A stretch of DNA of 64,000 nt from DASYKS01 sp031404815 (GTDB lineage: Bacteria > Acidobacteriota > Thermoanaerobaculia > Multivoradales > UBA5704), in NCBI GenBank assembly GCA_031404815.1, contig JANNIH010000054.1:124001-188000 (forward strand), read 5' to 3'. Below are positions 18,701-26,734 of this stretch, piece after piece; position 1 is the first letter of the stretch; each line of letters opens with the position of its first letter. The notes beneath the pieces are model-generated. The model had not been told where the DNA came from, searched no databases, and was given only the letters and a program-made list of their open reading frames with translations. A program made the position numbers and the translations under genes.

Positions 18701-18892
18701 GCTGATCGCCAAGGCTTCGACTCCCGGCGCTTCCGCGCTAGCGATCACCAGGTCGGGCGCGCTGCCTGCCGCTGCCTGCAATGCCTCGGCTCGACCGCCC
18801 ACAAAATGGACGCGGTAGCCCTCGACGAAGAGAGCATCCTGGATGCGCTCGATATAACGTTGTTCCCTCTCTACGACGAGGATCAGGGCCAT
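15788..18892 (-). CDS. Fusion: pseudo-receiver + Ser/Thr kinase + membrane helix + TonB C-terminal domain
   Basis: 1034 aa. Residues 1-115 have the receiver fold, but the phospho-acceptor position is S52 (PDLVIASAEAP) and the acidic pocket is E8-R9; K98 in LIKPF is kept. Residues 190-370 are a Pro/Ala/Thr-rich linker. Residues 394-690 are a Hanks-type kinase with all key parts: VAVGGMAEVW-type Gly loop, K427 (VAIKK), HRDVSPQN 531-538, DFG 551-553, YMSPEQ 575-580. A single membrane helix lies at about 769-790, then a coiled coil at about 838-870, and residues 950-1034 match the TonB energy-transducer C-terminal domain (LGVQGVVVLSVLVDENGRV). The kinase would face the cytoplasm and TonB the periplasm. 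AGGAG precedes the ATG. Activity looks intact; the target is unknown. Confidence 0.88.
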   Translation of the reverse strand: MALILVVEREQRYIERIQDALFVEGYRVHFVGGRAEALQAAAGSAPDLVIASAEAPGVEALAISFSRRSGGPGVVALMPESLEGVDAAAIEADEFLIKPFSDQDLRLTVRRALAARRDPARARVADTDDQQLTSKDIFGDVLAEVEDDLRRPTESEAPSPALPTGFAAAGTDQGAIERKLEQTLSGVFGGGALPRPRTLTPTPSAGAKKSGEMPATDVEALLSKTLSSLQMGGRASTPAPRSTTTPALATTPEPVVRSTTSTTSTTSATPPTPLAPRTPTATVPAKPIEATGVRSKADLDFAAIEQLARPSRPSAPGGAPSATPTRPPAAPSSAPPPALPAPPAPQAPPPPEPLLRQAPPTPPAAPVTVEPMSSLATQRIPVFTDEAEGQRFGQYTLLERIAVGGMAEVWKARMRGLEGFQKTVAIKKILPHMTHNAEFVSMFIDEAKLAAQLSHPNIIHIYELGKIANDYFIAMEYVEGRDLRTIGNLARQKRMPIPIGLSLLIAHHVAGALEHAHRKSDFEGRALGLVHRDVSPQNVLISRDGDIKLCDFGIAKAVTQAGQTQIGALKGKLQYMSPEQAWGRPVDARSDIFSLGTLLFEMLTGERLFAGDSEISVLEAVREGRVRSPRDLDPSISVEIDAIARQALAHDPADRFQTAGEMEQRLGAVLYEQRPTLSHTDLAAYVRRLEAATVPTEPPTPDPLPPVAETPIASAPVAAPPAPTPPAASAAAGPSTSPPVPELATEPIVEAVAPLADVPVSAPVGKSRAVLWITLAVLVLAALAGALWIARDRTKASANPAPGGAPIVPAPAGAPDVAPADATAPGSALQTDLTGLVGQAVAKTEAELKKQFDEKERKLREQMAAEAKSADKNRPPEPASPTAVSSAPATPEVSEPTPQVEERRPEPAPEATRVEERRPEPPAPAPQEEEAPRVREGDLVEPGPGVNPPQLASAPKPGYPALAKQLGVQGVVVLSVLVDENGRVQEARLVEPIKQKVGINESALAAARGAKYRPATKGGVRVKMWTRLRVPFKL

Positions 18893-19128
18893 GCTTGCTT
18901 CTCCTGAAGGGCAATCCTCCGTCTTCTAGCACTGGCGCCGCCCGGCCGTCAATCGAAGTCCCGACCCGCGAGGGGCGAAGCAGGGACGAGATTCGCCACC
19001 TGGAAACCTCGGCCCGGACGTGGTAAATCTGTCGCACTCGTCAGCTGGAGCCGCCGAGCAGGGCTCGGAGCTGCGCCTTAAAGAAGGCACAGGGGCGGGC
19101 GAAACGCAGGTTCGAGGAGACCGAAGGT

Positions 19129-19521
19129 ATGGATATCCGGCAGTTTCGGGTGGTCGTCAAGGCCAAGAGCTTCGAGCGCACGAGCCGCTTCTATGGCGAG
19201 TCCCTCGCCTTGCCCAGGCTCCAGACCTGGGAACGGGAGGACGGGCGGGGTGCCGTATTCCAGGCCGGTTCGGGAGCGATCGAAGTCCTCGGCTCCCCTT
19301 CAGGTGTCCGCTACATGGATGAAGGCTCCTCCTATCAGGGACCCGACCACAAGCTCACCGTGACCCTGATCGTGCCTTCGGCGGAGAAGGCGTTCGAAGA
19401 GATCAGCTTCCGCGAGAAGAACATCCCCGGCGGTCTGCGGCGCGACCACGATGGCTCGCTGGTTTTCGAGACGCACGATCCGGACGGCGTGAAGATCGTG
19501 TTCAAGCAGGCCGAAGGCTAA
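19129..19521 (+). CDS. VOC (glyoxalase/bleomycin-resistance fold) family protein
   Basis: 130 aa, one VOC module pair of beta-alpha-beta-beta-beta units. RFYGESLALPRLQTWE at the N-terminus and VFETHDPDGVKIVFKQ at the C-terminus are typical. Possible metal ligands include the C-terminal Glu and His, but the set is not complete by eye, so the enzyme type is open. GAGGAG lies before the ATG. yebC begins 21 bases after its stop, so it is likely the first gene of a yebC-ruvC transcript. Confidence 0.8.
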   Translation: MDIRQFRVVVKAKSFERTSRFYGESLALPRLQTWEREDGRGAVFQAGSGAIEVLGSPSGVRYMDEGSSYQGPDHKLTVTLIVPSAEKAFEEISFREKNIPGGLRRDHDGSLVFETHDPDGVKIVFKQAEG

Positions 19522-19542
19522 GCCAGGGGGAGTTAGAGCACG

Positions 19543-20283
19543 ATGTCCGGCCACAGCAAATGGGCGACGATCAAGCATAAGAAGGCGACGACCGATGCCC
19601 GGCGCGGCAAGGCGTTCACCAAGCTGCTGAAGGAAATTACCGTCGCCACCCGCATGGGCGGCAGCGATCCGAAGGGCAATCCGCGCTTGCGCACGGCGAT
19701 CCTTGAAGCGCGCGGAAGCAGCGTGCCCAACGACACCATCGACCGGGCGGTCAAGAAGGGCTCGGGCGACCTCGGCGGCGCCACGTTCGAGGAGCTGACT
19801 TACGAGGGCTACGGCCCCGGTGGCGTCGCAATCCTGATCGAGGCCGCGACCGACAATCGCAATCGTACCGCCGGCGAGGTGCGCCATCTGCTCACCAAGC
19901 ACGGCGGCAACCTGTCTGAGGCCGGCGCCGTTTCCTGGATGTTCGATCGCTGCGGCTACTTCGCGATCGAAAAGGGAACGCAAAGCGAAGATGCGTTCAT
20001 GGAGTTCGGGCTGGAGCTCGGGGTGGACGACATCACGACCGATGGCGAGGCCTTCGAGATCTTCACCTCGGTCGAGGATTTCCTGCGCGTCCAAGAAGAG
20101 CTGCTGAAGCGCAAAATTCAAACCCTGGTGGGCGAGCTGTCGATGATCCCGAAGAACTACATGGAGCTGGCGCGCGACAAGGTCCGTTCGGCGATGCGCC
20201 TGATGGAGGCGCTAGAGGATCACGACGATGTCCAGAAAGTCTGGGCGAACTTCGATCTCGACCTGGCGGACCTCGATTCGTAG
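19543..20283 (+). CDS. yebC: YebC/PmpR/TACO1-family protein
   Basis: 246 aa, the usual size. MSGHSKWATIKHKK with DARRGKAFTKLLKEI is diagnostic, as is the YEGYGPGGVAILIEAATDNRNRT segment. The family has been described as transcription regulators and, more recently, as translation factors that help ribosomes through difficult peptides. It is placed next to ruvC (16 bases), a widely conserved arrangement. Confidence 0.96.
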   Translation: MSGHSKWATIKHKKATTDARRGKAFTKLLKEITVATRMGGSDPKGNPRLRTAILEARGSSVPNDTIDRAVKKGSGDLGGATFEELTYEGYGPGGVAILIEAATDNRNRTAGEVRHLLTKHGGNLSEAGAVSWMFDRCGYFAIEKGTQSEDAFMEFGLELGVDDITTDGEAFEIFTSVEDFLRVQEELLKRKIQTLVGELSMIPKNYMELARDKVRSAMRLMEALEDHDDVQKVWANFDLDLADLDS

Positions 20284-20298
20284 GGCTCGTCGGCGCCG

Positions 20299-20811
20299 AT
20301 GCTGATTCTTGGCCTTGATCCGGGCAGCCTTCATACCGGCTTCGGCCTGATCGAGAAGCGCGGCGCGAAGCTGGTTGCAATCGAGGCTGGACGGTTCTCC
20401 TGCCCGCGCGGCTTGGCCCTGCCGCAGCGTTTGGCCTCACTCTTCGTGCGCCTCGAGGAGCTGCTCGACCGGGTGAACCCCGCGGTGGTGGCGATCGAAG
20501 CGCCATTTCACGGCGTCAACCATCGCTCCCTGATCGTCCTCGCCGAGGCGCGAGGGGCGCTCTTGGCCTGCGTCGCACGCCGGGGGCTCGAGATCGTCGA
20601 ATACAGCCCGGCGGAGGTCAAATCGGCGGTGACCGGCAACGGCCGCGCCGATAAGACCCAGGTCGCTCGCATGGTCGGCTTGATTCTCGGTTCCACCTCG
20701 GCCTGGGCCGCCGACGCCACCGATGCCCTGGCGGTCGGCGTCTGCTGCGCCCAGCGCCTGCGGATCGATCGATTGAGCCGTCCACCCGTCGCCGCCGGTT
20801 CCGTTAAGTAG
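20299..20811 (+). CDS. ruvC: Holliday junction resolvase RuvC
   Basis: 170 aa. It cuts four-way DNA junctions late in recombination, together with RuvAB, which is not in this window. LGLDPGSLHTGFGLI carries the first catalytic Asp (D7), VVAIEAPF the Glu, and AADATDALAVG the C-terminal Asp pair. AKSAVTGNGRADK-type DNA-contact residues are visible as VKSAVTGNGRADKTQV. It follows yebC closely. Confidence 0.95.
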   Translation: MLILGLDPGSLHTGFGLIEKRGAKLVAIEAGRFSCPRGLALPQRLASLFVRLEELLDRVNPAVVAIEAPFHGVNHRSLIVLAEARGALLACVARRGLEIVEYSPAEVKSAVTGNGRADKTQVARMVGLILGSTSAWAADATDALAVGVCCAQRLRIDRLSRPPVAAGSVK

Positions 20812-20844
20812 TGTGAAATCTTGAATTTAGCTGCCGCGATCGGC

Positions 20845-20874
20845 TTGACCCTCAGCGGAGGGCCGTGCTAGTTT
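20845..20874 (+). promoter_or_regulatory. Probable sigma-70 promoter of the DUF4388 gene
   Basis: TTGACC (20845-20850), an 18-base spacer, and TAGTTT (20869-20874) preceded by TGC, an extended -10. It lies about 50 bases before the ATG at 20924. Confidence 0.45.
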
Positions 20875-20923
20875 GCGGTTCTCCACTGACACGAAACGCC
20901 GAAGTAGACTAGGATCTGCCGCC

Positions 20924-21742
20924 ATGGCCTTCCAAGGCTCGCTCAAGGAGCTGCCGCTCCCCGACATCATTCAGCTCGTGTCCGTCTCGGGCAAGACCGG
21001 CGTCTTTTCGCTCACCCGCGACGGCGATGCGAATGGCGAAATCTTCCTCCGCGGCGGCCAGATCGTCCACGCCCATTCCGGTGACCTGGAGGGTGAGGAA
21101 GCGGTCTACGAGCTGGCGATCTGGCCGGAAGGAGAGTTCCTCTTCACCGCCGGCCAAGAGACCGAACGAACGACCATCCAGAAGTCGAACACCAACCTCT
21201 TGATGGAGGCGGCCCGCCGGATCGACGAGTGGCAGGTGCTGTCGAAGCGCATACCCTCGACCCGCCTGGTCCCCGTGTTCACCCAGCAGGCGACGACGAC
21301 CTCGGTTTCGCTGACTCCACACGAGTGGACGTTGATCTGCAAGATCGACGAGCGCCGATCGATCGAAGAGATCGCGGTCGGGCTGGCGTTGAGCCCTTTT
21401 GAGACCTGCAAGCTGCTCTACGGGCTGATCACCTCCGGATTGGTGGCGCTCAAAGAGGACTTCAGCAAACTGCGCTCCGAGCGCCTGTTGCACATGGACG
21501 CTGCGGCGCTCGCCGAGGTCAACGAGGCGATCCATGGCCAGGCCCGCGCGATGCTCTCCAGTCATCCCAAGCAGAACGATCTGGATGCGCCGTTGCGAAT
21601 GAGCAAGACCGGCCTTGAAGCGGGACGCGGTTTCGAAGCGGTGCTCGATTTGGTGCGCGCGGACGAGAAGGTGGTCTCGGCGGCCCTCGGCCCCAACCAG
21701 TCGAAGACATTTCTCGATCGCGTGGCGCAGCTGCTGGCCTGA
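20924..21742 (+). CDS. DUF4388 (PATAN-like) domain protein
   Basis: 272 aa from MAFQGSLKELPLPDIIQLVS, the classic DUF4388 opening. The domain spans about residues 1-110 and includes GEIFLRGGQIVHAHSGDLEG. A winged-helix-like middle (TPHEWTLICKIDERRSIEEI) at about 125-190 and a helical tail follow. DUF4388 proteins are found with gliding, chemosensory and two-component systems of delta-proteobacteria and Acidobacteriota; no enzymatic role is known. An in-frame extension to 20873 has no start signal and overlaps the promoter. Confidence 0.85.
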   Translation: MAFQGSLKELPLPDIIQLVSVSGKTGVFSLTRDGDANGEIFLRGGQIVHAHSGDLEGEEAVYELAIWPEGEFLFTAGQETERTTIQKSNTNLLMEAARRIDEWQVLSKRIPSTRLVPVFTQQATTTSVSLTPHEWTLICKIDERRSIEEIAVGLALSPFETCKLLYGLITSGLVALKEDFSKLRSERLLHMDAAALAEVNEAIHGQARAMLSSHPKQNDLDAPLRMSKTGLEAGRGFEAVLDLVRADEKVVSAALGPNQSKTFLDRVAQLLA

Positions 21743-21751
21743 GGAACTCCG

Positions 21752-22975
21752 CTGCTCCGCTCGTCCTTAGCCGCTCTTTTCGCCGTGGTTCTGCTCGGGT
21801 TTGGCGAGTTTGCGCCCCTTCTCGGCCAAGATCCCGACCTGCCTCCTCCCGCCACGGCGGAGAGCATTGAGGCGGCCGCGGCCGCTAAAGCGGCGGCAAA
21901 GGCCGCGGCCGATCGCGAGCGCTTCCTGCCCAAGCTCGACCTCTTCTTCCCTGAGGGCGATCTGAACCTCCGGATCAGCCGGCTCGCGAACAAGACCTTC
22001 TTTGAAGGGCAGGTGAAGTATAACTTCATCAATGGTGACATAACCGCGTTCCTGCGCTACCGCTACTACGGCTACCGGCGAATTACCCAGCTCGCGGTGT
22101 TCGATTCGATTGAGTTCGAGAACCTCGAGCGGGGCTCGGAAGAGTTCGACCGGGTCCGCGGTGTGCTCACCCTGATGCAGTGGCCGCACAGTGCCAACCA
22201 CCGGACCTTCTTTCTGACCGAGGCGGACCGGATCTCCTCGAGTCGCTCCGCGCTTCGGTTCAACACCAATCGGACCAACACGTTCTTCCGCGTCGGCTAC
22301 CAGCTCGGCACCGACCAGGATGCCCGCAGCAACGCGATCGTCGGCGAATTTCGCGCCCGCAACGAGCGCCTGTTCACGGCGACGCGAGAAGTGGGTCCAG
22401 GCCAGACCGGATTCACCGCGGCACTAACCTACAGCTCGGACTTGATCGGCGATTTCGACTACGTGAAGGCAGAGATCGAGACCCTCAAGCGCTGGAACGT
22501 CTCACCGAACACCTTCGTTATCGGCCGCCTGCACGCGGGCCTCTTTCCCTACCGGCCCCGGATCGACAGACCCGACCGACCCGACCCGACCGACCGCTAC
22601 GCCATCCCGCGCGCCGAGTACTTCCGCCTGGAGGGGCGCGAGAACCTCAAGGGACTGGGCCGGCGCACCCGCGGCACCCACGAGGCCCACACGACCTTCG
22701 AATGGTTCATCCCTTGGTTTCGCGATCAGAACCGCGAAGCGCTCCGCGCCGATTGGCAGACCTGGTACTGGATCGCCTACCTCGGCGCCGGAGCCGCCGG
22801 CTACGACACCCAGGTCTTCCGCGGCCTCGACGGCTGGATCACCGACGCCGGCCTCGGGTTCGAAGCCGCGGCGAAGGTCAAGAACTACCGGTTCTTCCTC
22901 TCCGGAATCGCCGCCCGAGCCTTCCGCAAAGGCGAGAGCGGCGAGTTTCGGCTATCGATCAAGTCGTACCACTGA
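21752..22975 (+). CDS. Predicted exported outer-membrane beta-barrel protein (possible CTG start)
   Basis: About 407 aa if translation starts at CTG 21752. GAGGA at 21741-21745, overlapping the previous stop, lies six bases before this CTG, and only this start gives a full signal peptide (LLRSSLAALFAVVLLGFGEF). The first GTG is at 21785 and would cut the signal peptide in half. After an Ala-rich segment, many amphipathic aromatic strands follow (FFEGQVKYNFINGDITAFLRY, cut here at 20, and others), suggesting a barrel of 12 or more strands. No named family is recognised. The 3' end overlaps the end of the addA-like gene by 24 bases. Confidence 0.6.
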   Translation: MLRSSLAALFAVVLLGFGEFAPLLGQDPDLPPPATAESIEAAAAAKAAAKAAADRERFLPKLDLFFPEGDLNLRISRLANKTFFEGQVKYNFINGDITAFLRYRYYGYRRITQLAVFDSIEFENLERGSEEFDRVRGVLTLMQWPHSANHRTFFLTEADRISSSRSALRFNTNRTNTFFRVGYQLGTDQDARSNAIVGEFRARNERLFTATREVGPGQTGFTAALTYSSDLIGDFDYVKAEIETLKRWNVSPNTFVIGRLHAGLFPYRPRIDRPDRPDPTDRYAIPRAEYFRLEGRENLKGLGRRTRGTHEAHTTFEWFIPWFRDQNREALRADWQTWYWIAYLGAGAAGYDTQVFRGLDGWITDAGLGFEAAAKVKNYRFFLSGIAARAFRKGESGEFRLSIKSYH

Positions 22976-25900
22976 GCCGGTCGCCAGGAACCAGAGCTCG
23001 AAGCGCGGCAGCTCGACGAGACCGAGGGCATCGCGGATCGCGCGGGTGTATTGGGCGCCCTGAGGGGCGTAGGCCGAGGCTCGGGCTTGGAGTTCTACAT
23101 CGTCCCTCGCATCGTCGGTCTTGTAGTCGACGACCACGAAGCTATCGGTCCCGTCGCTCCCTTCCTCGCGGTAGAGAAGATCGATCGCGCCCGAGACGAA
23201 GCCGATCGGCCCACGCTCGTCTGGGCCATCCACCGGAGGCGGCAGGAGGATCGGCAGCTCACGCGCCACGATTCTTGGAGCGAGCGAACGGAGGCGTTCC
23301 GCAAGAGGTCCCACAGCGAAATGTTCGAGCAGGGACCGCGCGCGAACAGCGGCCACCGAGAGCGTTTCGGCATCGACACCCGGGAGAGCGGCGAGATGGC
23401 TCGGCAGCCTCTCGATCTGGCGCGTCCTCTCGGCAGCAACCTCCGCATCGAGATCCCAATCTTCGAGCGCCCGATGGACGGCGGTGCCTGCGGCCATGGC
23501 CGCATTGCGGTGGTCGGCGGCATCTGTAGCCTGGGCGATGTCGGGATTCTCCTCTGCGCTCTCACTCCGCTCCGCTTGGAGCTGGCGCAGCCGCTCGTGG
23601 GCCTCCTCCGATGCGGGCGCCGAGATTCGCCGGGCCTGGCGGGCGACGGCGGCGAGTTGACGCTCGGCCAGACGCCCAACCGCCCGGGCGACTTCGGGTC
23701 CGGTGCCGTAGGGCGCGGCTCGGTCGGTCGCCCGCGCCGCCGGGCCCGCTTGGGCTTGGGCGGGTGGGCCGTCGAGCGCCGGAAAGCGCCAGAGCACGCC
23801 ATCGCCGTCAATCCAGGCCGACTCCTGGGATTCGGGAGCCGCCAGCTCGGTCCACAGCGCCGTGAGGTCGGGCCGGCCGGGCCGAGCCGCCAGCAGATGC
23901 AAATGGGAGCGGGCTCGTTCGGCCAGAGTGCCCGGGTCCGAGCCGATGTCGGGATTCGCCTCCTTCTCGGCCCACAGGCCCGAGATCACCAGACGGACCT
24001 TCGCCCGGGTGAGCGCCACATACAGGGTGCGCACCCGCTCCGCCGCTTCGACCGCGGCGCGTTCCGCCTCGACCTCGGCAAAGCCGGGGGTCGGCGCGCC
24101 GAACAGGCGAACCTCCCAACGGCTCTCTGAGGTTTCGCCCGGTCCTTCTCCTAAAGTTCCTTCCAGCCGCCCCACCGCAGTGCCGATCTCGTTGTCGGCC
24201 GGGGGCTGCTTGTGCGTCTGCAGCAGGTAGACGTGTTCGAAATCTAGCCCCTTGGCACCGTGAATGGTGAGCACCGCCACGGCCGCCTCACCGCCGTCCG
24301 GCCGGGCCTCCTCGGCATCGAGCCCCTCGGTGATGCTCCGGCGCAGGACGCGCAGCAGGGCGCCCGCGTCCCCTTCTTCTTCCAGCGCATCGAGCAGGCG
24401 GCGGAAGAAGCGATCGAGGTTCGCCAGGCGATAGGGGCCGAGGTAGCGCGCCGACTCGGTCGGCTCGATGAACGAGAGGCGGCGAAGCTTCTCGACGAAC
24501 AGGTCCGCGGCGTCGGTCGCAAACGAGCGGCGTAGCGCGGCCAGGGCCACCATCGCGGCTTCGAGGCTCGCGTCCCAACCGGCGATTTCGGCGATTCCCG
24601 GCACATCGCGCGGAGTTGCTTCGGCCGCCTCTCTGGTGAGCACGGAGATTCGGGCGAGCGCCTCGGCCGCCCGCACCGGATCGGAAGTGCCCCCCAATTC
24701 GCTCGCGAGGCGTGGAAACTCGCGGTTCCAGAGCGGGATCAACGCGGCGTCCGGAACGCCCACCGCCGCCGAGCGGAGCCAGGTGAGCAGGGCGAGGTGA
24801 TCGCCCGGGTCGAGCACCGTGCGAACCAGAGCGGAGGCTTCGATAATCTCCCGCCGACGGTAGTACTGCCGATCGCGGCCGACGGCGAACGGAATGCGCC
24901 GGGCGCGCAACGCTTCGAGCACGATCTCGACCGAACCGAAGCCGCGCAGCAGAATGCCGAACGCATTCCAGGCGAGCCCTTCGCGCTCGTGGATCTCCGC
25001 GATATCCCGGGCGACCGCCTCGGCCTCCAACTCGGCGGCGATCCCGAGAGGGGTCTTGCCGAGCCCCGGTGCGTCGGGCGCAGCGCGGCGCCAGAGCACC
25101 CAATGCTCGACGGGTCGGCGCCCGAGGGCTGCGAAACCTTCCTCCTCGTCCAACCGTGCGCAAGGGAGCAGCGGCTGGAACGCCGGCTGAAGCCCTGCCC
25201 GCTCGCGCATCACCGGGGCGACCGCGACCTCGACTTCGGCAAGGATGGCGGGTACCGATCGGAAGTTCTCGGCCAGCGGCAACACTTCGCCGCCCGTAGC
25301 GCGCACCCGATCGACGAAGCCGGAGTAGGCGGAGAGGTCGGCGCTGCGCCAACCGTAGATCGACTGTTTCGGGTCGCCGACCAGGAAGAGTCCCGGCAAC
25401 GGCGCATCGGGCGCCAACGGGTCGGGCAGCGCGAGAGCCGCGAGCAGCGTACATTGCAACCGATCGGTGTCCTGGAACTCGTCGACCAGCAGCTGATCGA
25501 TCCGGCCGCGCACCTCTCGGCGGACGCCGGAGTGTTCGCCAAGCAGCCGCGCCGCCCCGGAGAGCAACGACTGAAAGGTCGCGGCGCCGCGGGTTCTCAT
25601 CGCGGTCTCGACGGTAAGGAGCAGCGGTGCGAGCGCACCCCGGGCGGCGGTGAGCAACTCGGCGTCGAATCCGGCCAAGAAACGCGCGGCGTGGCGAAGG
25701 CGGCCGGAAGCGGCGGCGATCGCCTCGGCGCGATCGGCGAAGGCGGTGTCTTCCGCGTTGTTGAAATCGCCTTTTTCCCACTTGCCCAGGTGGTTCACCA
25801 GGTTGTCGGTCAGCAGCTCGGCGCACACGGGCCCCAAGAAAGCGAGTCCGGCGGCCTCGACGCCTAGGCAGCGCCGGTTGATCTGGCCTACCGCGCTTGC

Positions 25901-26734
25901 GATCTTCTCAGCGTTCGGGAGGCGACCCTTCAACCGGCCGGCGAGCAGACCCTCGAGTTCCCGAGCCGCGCCAACCAAACCGCGGGAAAGCCCGGTGGCA
26001 CCCGGCCCGGACAACGGGTCGGCGAGCAGAGCCGAAGGCGGCAGCCCTTCGCGGGCGAGGATCAGCAGCGCCTCGACCAGCTCGCGCGGGCCGAGGCCCC
26101 GGGCCGCCAGGGCCAGGAGATGAGGGTCTCCCGGTTCGCCGTAGCCGACGCGCATCGCGCCTTCAACCGCCTCTTGGATCGCTTCGTCGAGCAGGCGTCC
26201 GTCCGCGTCAACGGTGAGCATGGGGTGGACCCCGGCTTCGAGCGGATGCTCGGCGAGCAACCGGCGGCAGAACGCGTGAATGGTCGAGACGTTCAATTGG
26301 TCGAGCGTGACCAGCAGCGAACGCGCGCGGCGCCAAAGCTCGGCCTGAGGAGGTAGAGCCGCCGCTTCGAGCCAGTTCGGGACGCCGCCCAATTCTCCGG
26401 CGATGTTTCGGAGGCTATCCGCAGCGCGATGCGCCATTTCGGCCGCCGCGGCTTCAGTGAAGGTGATCGCGACGACCCCGGAAAGCACCTCGGCCGCGAT
26501 CCGCTCCTCTTCGATTCGATGCTCCGAAACGCCGACGGAAGCGGCTCGCTCCGCGAGCCTTCCCGCCGCCCGCTCCCAACCGGGCCCGAGCGTCCAGGCG
26601 AGCAGCCGGGCGACCAGCGTCGTGGTCTTCCCTGTACCCGCCCCCGCTTCGAGCACCAAAGGGCGCTCGAACTCCGTCTGCGCCAACCGCCGGGCCGAGC
26701 GGTCGGCCGCGAGGAGCGCCGCGCGATCGATCAC
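22952..26734 (-). CDS. addA: AddA/RecB-type UvrD-family helicase-nuclease
   Basis: 1260 aa from the GTG at 26734, which overlaps the stop of the upstream gene as GTGA. It is a superfamily 1A helicase: Walker A GAGTGKT at 31-37, motif Ib/II region TIHAFCRRLL at about 151, DEFQDTD at 418-424, VGDPKQSIYGWR, TIHGAKGLDFEHV and VALTRAK. The C-terminal RecB-like nuclease has GTAVHRALE, the catalytic Asp (AIDLLYRE) and VVDYKTD. With the AddB-like partner it would process DNA double-strand ends for recombination. I name it addA rather than recB because of that partner. Confidence 0.88.
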   Translation of the reverse strand: MIDRAALLAADRSARRLAQTEFERPLVLEAGAGTGKTTTLVARLLAWTLGPGWERAAGRLAERAASVGVSEHRIEEERIAAEVLSGVVAITFTEAAAAEMAHRAADSLRNIAGELGGVPNWLEAAALPPQAELWRRARSLLVTLDQLNVSTIHAFCRRLLAEHPLEAGVHPMLTVDADGRLLDEAIQEAVEGAMRVGYGEPGDPHLLALAARGLGPRELVEALLILAREGLPPSALLADPLSGPGATGLSRGLVGAARELEGLLAGRLKGRLPNAEKIASAVGQINRRCLGVEAAGLAFLGPVCAELLTDNLVNHLGKWEKGDFNNAEDTAFADRAEAIAAASGRLRHAARFLAGFDAELLTAARGALAPLLLTVETAMRTRGAATFQSLLSGAARLLGEHSGVRREVRGRIDQLLVDEFQDTDRLQCTLLAALALPDPLAPDAPLPGLFLVGDPKQSIYGWRSADLSAYSGFVDRVRATGGEVLPLAENFRSVPAILAEVEVAVAPVMRERAGLQPAFQPLLPCARLDEEEGFAALGRRPVEHWVLWRRAAPDAPGLGKTPLGIAAELEAEAVARDIAEIHEREGLAWNAFGILLRGFGSVEIVLEALRARRIPFAVGRDRQYYRRREIIEASALVRTVLDPGDHLALLTWLRSAAVGVPDAALIPLWNREFPRLASELGGTSDPVRAAEALARISVLTREAAEATPRDVPGIAEIAGWDASLEAAMVALAALRRSFATDAADLFVEKLRRLSFIEPTESARYLGPYRLANLDRFFRRLLDALEEEGDAGALLRVLRRSITEGLDAEEARPDGGEAAVAVLTIHGAKGLDFEHVYLLQTHKQPPADNEIGTAVGRLEGTLGEGPGETSESRWEVRLFGAPTPGFAEVEAERAAVEAAERVRTLYVALTRAKVRLVISGLWAEKEANPDIGSDPGTLAERARSHLHLLAARPGRPDLTALWTELAAPESQESAWIDGDGVLWRFPALDGPPAQAQAGPAARATDRAAPYGTGPEVARAVGRLAERQLAAVARQARRISAPASEEAHERLRQLQAERSESAEENPDIAQATDAADHRNAAMAAGTAVHRALEDWDLDAEVAAERTRQIERLPSHLAALPGVDAETLSVAAVRARSLLEHFAVGPLAERLRSLAPRIVARELPILLPPPVDGPDERGPIGFVSGAIDLLYREEGSDGTDSFVVVDYKTDDARDDVELQARASAYAPQGAQYTRAIRDALGLVELPRFELWFLATGSVVRLDR

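Noticed and set aside
17204..18907. 567-aa plus-strand open frame opposite the kinase-TonB fusion
   Set aside because: Shadow frame over a Pro/Ala-rich linker with Arg/Gly-rich translation and no homology I can see.
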